Source of the DNA: an uncultured Collinsella sp.
Lineage (GTDB): Bacteria > Actinomycetota > Coriobacteriia > Coriobacteriales > Coriobacteriaceae
Reading direction: 5' to 3'
Assembly (NCBI GenBank): GCA_958448375.1
Contig: CAUDDU010000032.1
Span: 1-8,268 of the forward strand
DNA length: 8,268 bases
Part shown: positions 5,613 to 8,268 of the stretch, piece after piece
Position numbering within the stretch: the stretch's first letter is position 1
How the letters are laid out: each line of letters opens with the position of its first letter
Made by a program: the position numbers and the translations under genes
Notes under the pieces: generated by a model
What the model saw: the letters and a program-made list of their open reading frames with translations, nothing else
Told to the model about the DNA's origin: nothing
The model's database searches: none

Positions 5613-8268
5613 ACTCGGTACGGGCAACCTGGTCGATGCGGTAGCCCTCAATGGTGTCGCCAGGCTTGATGTCCTGGAAGTTCTCCAGGCCAATACCGCC
5701 CTCGGAGCCGCTCTTGAGGCTCTTGGCCTCGTCCTTGTAGTGGCGCATCGAGGCGATTTTACCGTTGAAGACCACGATGCCGTCGCGCACCAGGCGTACG
5801 GAATCGGTCGCGGCGATCTCGCCCTCTTCGACGCGGACACCGGCGGCAATGCCGACTTTGGGCACCTTGAAGGTGTCCAGGACGGTCGCAGTGCCCGTGG
5901 AGACCTCAACCTCGGTGGGCTTGAGCATGCCGATACGGGCAGCGTCGAGGTCCTCGAGGCACTTGTAGATGACGTCGTAGCAACGGATCTCGACGCCCTC
6001 GCGCTCGGCGGCGGAGCGGGCCTTGCCGTCGGGACGAACGCCAAAGCCGATGATGATGGCGTTGGAGGCGTCGGCCAGGACCACGTCGGTCTCGTTGATG
6101 GCACCAACGGCGGAGTGGATCGTGTTGATGCGCACCTCGGACTGGTCCATCTTGTCGAGCGAGTCCTGAAGGGCCTCGATGGAGCCCTGGACGTCGGCCT
6201 TGATGATCAGGTTGAGCTCCTTGACCTCGGCGTCGGCGATGGTCTCGAAGAGGTTCTCGAGCGTCACGTGCTTCACGCGGCTCTGCTCCTCGATACGGGC
6301 CTTGAGCGAACGCTCGTCGGCCAGTGCACGAGCCTCGCGCTCGTCCTCGAACACACGGAACTCATCGCCGGCGTTGGGGACGGACTGCAGGCCCAGGATC
6401 TCGACGGCGTCGGAGGGACCGGCCTCGGTGACGGCGTTGCCCTTGGGGTCGAGCATGGCGCGGACGCGGCCATAGGTGAGGCCGGCGACCAGCGTGTCGC
6501 CCACGTGCAGGGTACCGCGGGTCACGAGCACGGTGGCAACCGAGCCGCGGCCCTTGTCGAGCTTAGCCTCGAGGACGTTGCCCGAAGCGAAGGTGTCAGG
6601 GTTGGCCTTGAGCTCGAGCACGTCGGCCTGGAGCAGCACGGTCTCCAGAAGTTCGTCGATACCGATCTTCTGCTTGGCCGAGATGTTGACGAACATGTTC
6701 TGTCCGCCCCACTCCTCGGGGATGATGCCGTACTCGGTGAGCTCCTGGCGCACGCGGTCGGGGTTGGCGCCCGGCTTATCGATCTTGTTGACGGCGACGA
6801 CGATGGGAACGCCGGCGGCCTTGGCGTGGTTGATCGACTCAATGGTCTGGGGCATGACGCCGTCGTCGGCGGCCACGATCAGGATGACGATATCGGTCAC
6901 CTTGGCGCCGCGGGCACGCATGGCCGTAAAGGTCGCGTGACCGGGGGTATCGATGAAGGTGATCTTGCGGTCGTTGATCATGACCTGCGAAGCACCGATG
7001 GCCTGCGTAATGCCGCCCGCCTCGCCGGCAGCGACGCCGGTGTGACGGATGGCGTCGAGGAGGCTCGTCTTGCCGTGGTCGACGTGGCCCATGACGGTGA
7101 CGACCGGGGCGCGCGGCTTAAGGTCGGCGGGATCGTCGTAGAACGAGAAGGTGTTCTCCTCCTCGGGGGTGATGATCTTGATCTGGCGGCCCAGGTCGTC
7201 GGCAACGAGCTCGACGAGGTCGTCGGACATGGACTGCGTCATGGTAAGCGGCGTGCCCAGCAGGAACAGGCGCTTGATGATGTCGTTGGCCGGAACGTCG
7301 AGCGCCTCGGCGAGCTCCTGGACGGTAACGCCCTGGGAGACCTTGATGGCGTCGAGCTCCTCGGGGTTCACGCCCTGGGCCAGCGCCTCCTCAATCTTGC
7401 GCTCTTCCTGAGCCTTTGCGGCCTCGCGCTCGCGCTTCTCCTTGCGCTTTTTGCGGCGACCGGTGGACTCGCGAGAGGCCTCCTCGACGGCGGCACGAGC
7501 CTCCTCGAGCACCTTCTCGCGGCTGTACTCCTCGGCCTCGCGAGCCATGCGGCTGTAGTGGTCCTCTTCGTTGTTGTGACCGCCCTTGCGCTTCTTGCCC
7601 TTGCCCTGCTTGTCGGGATTGGGGAAGTCCATACCGGCAGCGACGTTGTTGCTGGCGTTGGTGCGATGGCTGTGGGGACGGCTCTCGGAGGCGTTGCGCT
7701 CGGAGTTGTTGTCGGAGGCGTTGCGATCGTTACGACGGCCACCGCGACGGTCGTTGTTGCCGCCACGACGGTTGCCGCGCTCGGCAGCGCGCTCGGCCTT
7801 GGCCTTCTCCTCGGCGTCCTTCTTCTCCTTGAGCACGGTCTCCTGTGCGGCGATCTGGTCAAGCAATGAGCGGAAACGCGAACCGGAGTCGGAAGCGGGA
7901 ACGGCGCGGCGCTGGGCCTCGCGGGCAGCCTCCTCCTTCTCGCGGGCAAGACGCTCCTGCTCGGCCTTCTTCTTGGCCTCGGCCTCGGCGCGGGCGGCCT
8001 CCTCGGCAGCCTGGGCGGCGGCGAACTGGCGGCGCTCCTGCTCGCGTGCCTTCTCGGCGGCGATGCGCTCGCGCTCTGCCTCGGCAGCGCGTGCTGCCTC
8101 CTCGGCGGCAGCGGCCTGCTCCTCGGCCAGCTTGGCGGCCTCGACTTCCTGGGCGCGGGCCTCGATCACCGAGGCAAGCTGCTTGCGGACCATGGCAACA
8201 TAGGCGTCCTCCAGAGCGGAGGAAGCGGACTTAGCGGGAATCTTCATTTCGGCGAGATGACCCATCAG
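5611..8268 (-). CDS. infB: Translation initiation factor IF-2, 5'-partial
   Basis: IF2 is the cytoplasmic GTPase that brings fMet-tRNA to the 30S subunit and promotes 50S joining. Residues are numbered from the ATG at 8265. Visible in order: the end of an IF2_N domain (about 1-30); an Ala/Glu/Lys/Arg-rich predicted coiled coil (35-163); an Arg/Gly/Asn/Ser-rich disordered tract (163-206); a second charged stretch (240-295); a second IF2_N domain (about 300-365); the G domain with G1 GHVDHGKT (393-400), G3 DTPGH (439-443), G4 NKID (493-496) and G5 SAK (529-531); then domain II, the IF2 domain 3 region and the C2 domain (about 780-875). The ATG at 8265 is unlikely to be the true start, because the frame stays open to the window edge and the first IF2_N domain is cut. 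The TAG stop at 5611-5613 overlaps the rbfA Shine-Dalgarno. Oddities: QAIGAS in switch I, and loss of the conserved C2 cysteines. Identity is certain. Confidence 0.98.
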   Translation of the reverse strand: MMGHLAEMKIPAKSASSALEDAYVAMVRKQLASVIEARAQEVEAAKLAEEQAAAAEEAARAAEAERERIAAEKAREQERRQFAAAQAAEEAARAEAEAKKKAEQERLAREKEEAAREAQRRAVPASDSGSRFRSLLDQIAAQETVLKEKKDAEEKAKAERAAERGNRRGGNNDRRGGRRNDRNASDNNSERNASESRPHSHRTNASNNVAAGMDFPNPDKQGKGKKRKGGHNNEEDHYSRMAREAEEYSREKVLEEARAAVEEASRESTGRRKKRKEKREREAAKAQEERKIEEALAQGVNPEELDAIKVSQGVTVQELAEALDVPANDIIKRLFLLGTPLTMTQSMSDDLVELVADDLGRQIKIITPEEENTFSFYDDPADLKPRAPVVTVMGHVDHGKTSLLDAIRHTGVAAGEAGGITQAIGASQVMINDRKITFIDTPGHATFTAMRARGAKVTDIVILIVAADDGVMPQTIESINHAKAAGVPIVVAVNKIDKPGANPDRVRQELTEYGIIPEEWGGQNMFVNISAKQKIGIDELLETVLLQADVLELKANPDTFASGNVLEAKLDKGRGSVATVLVTRGTLHVGDTLVAGLTYGRVRAMLDPKGNAVTEAGPSDAVEILGLQSVPNAGDEFRVFEDEREARALADERSLKARIEEQSRVKHVTLENLFETIADAEVKELNLIIKADVQGSIEALQDSLDKMDQSEVRINTIHSAVGAINETDVVLADASNAIIIGFGVRPDGKARSAAEREGVEIRCYDVIYKCLEDLDAARIGMLKPTEVEVSTGTATVLDTFKVPKVGIAAGVRVEEGEIAATDSVRLVRDGIVVFNGKIASMRHYKDEAKSLKSGSEGGIGLENFQDIKPGDTIEGYRIDQVARTE

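Larger units (their letters stand above)
100..8268 (-). other. Probable single transcription unit infB-rbfA-nrnA-truB-ribF-dnaG
   Basis: Six genes run in one direction with gaps or overlaps of +11, -8, +15, -4 and -8 nt. No junction has room for a promoter or an intrinsic terminator. The promoter must lie upstream of infB outside the window, unless internal promoters sit inside coding sequence. The infB to ribF order is a common bacterial cluster; dnaG at the 3' end is the notable addition. Confidence 0.8.

Noticed and set aside
5740..7869. A 709-codon plus-strand open frame opposite infB
   Set aside because: Its translation is a monotonous Gly/Val/Leu/Asp-rich shadow of IF2 codons, with no recognisable domain. 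Such antisense frames are expected opposite GC-rich genes with strong codon bias.
7368..7949. A 193-codon minus-strand frame inside infB
   Set aside because: It is Arg/Pro/Ala/Thr low complexity in a shifted frame of the IF2 linker; an artefact of repetitive GC-rich codons.
7780..8160. DNA-level tandem repeat in the infB coiled-coil region
   Set aside because: The repetitiveness comes from Ala/Glu/Lys codon bias; I could not find a fixed repeat unit with regular period.
8263..8265. ATG as the genuine infB start
   Set aside because: It falls inside an IF2_N domain whose first half is missing, and the frame is still open at the window edge.

Overview
The window is GC-rich and almost entirely coding. 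All six genes lie on the minus strand, so the biological order runs from high to low coordinates: infB (5' end cut off by the window edge), rbfA, a DHH/DHHA1 phosphoesterase (nrnA type), truB, ribF and dnaG. The dense packing, GC-rich codons, long charged IF2 linker and actinobacterial-looking proteins suggest an actinobacterium. My best inference is the Coriobacteriia (Collinsella/Olsenella-like). That is a judgement from sequence style, not from a search.

Layout: infB 5611-8268 (IF2), rbfA 5189-5599 (30S maturation), nrnA-type gene 4153-5196 (short-RNA/pAp hydrolase), truB 3205-4137 (tRNA Psi55 synthase), ribF 2201-3208 (flavokinase/FAD synthetase), dnaG 100-2208 (primase). Junctions are an 11-nt gap, an 8-nt overlap, a 15-nt gap, a 4-nt ATGA overlap and an 8-nt overlap. 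There is no room for internal terminators, and most starts have purine-rich Shine-Dalgarno sites inside the preceding gene. This indicates one polycistronic unit with translational coupling. Positions 1-99 are the only intergenic stretch: more AT-rich, with no convincing terminator and only a weak candidate promoter for whatever follows.

The first five genes form the familiar bacterial initiation/ribosome and tRNA maturation cluster. Here dnaG is attached to its 3' end, so replication priming is physically tied to translation-initiation genes, reminiscent of the macromolecular-synthesis operon idea.

I see no mobile element, CRISPR array, RNA gene or undescribed multi-gene system. The most interesting signals are inside conserved proteins. 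IF2 lacks both cysteines normally found in its fMet-tRNA-binding C2 domain and has Ala where its switch I region normally has His. RibF departs from family consensus in several nucleotide/flavin motifs. dnaG has a GTG start overlapping ribF.
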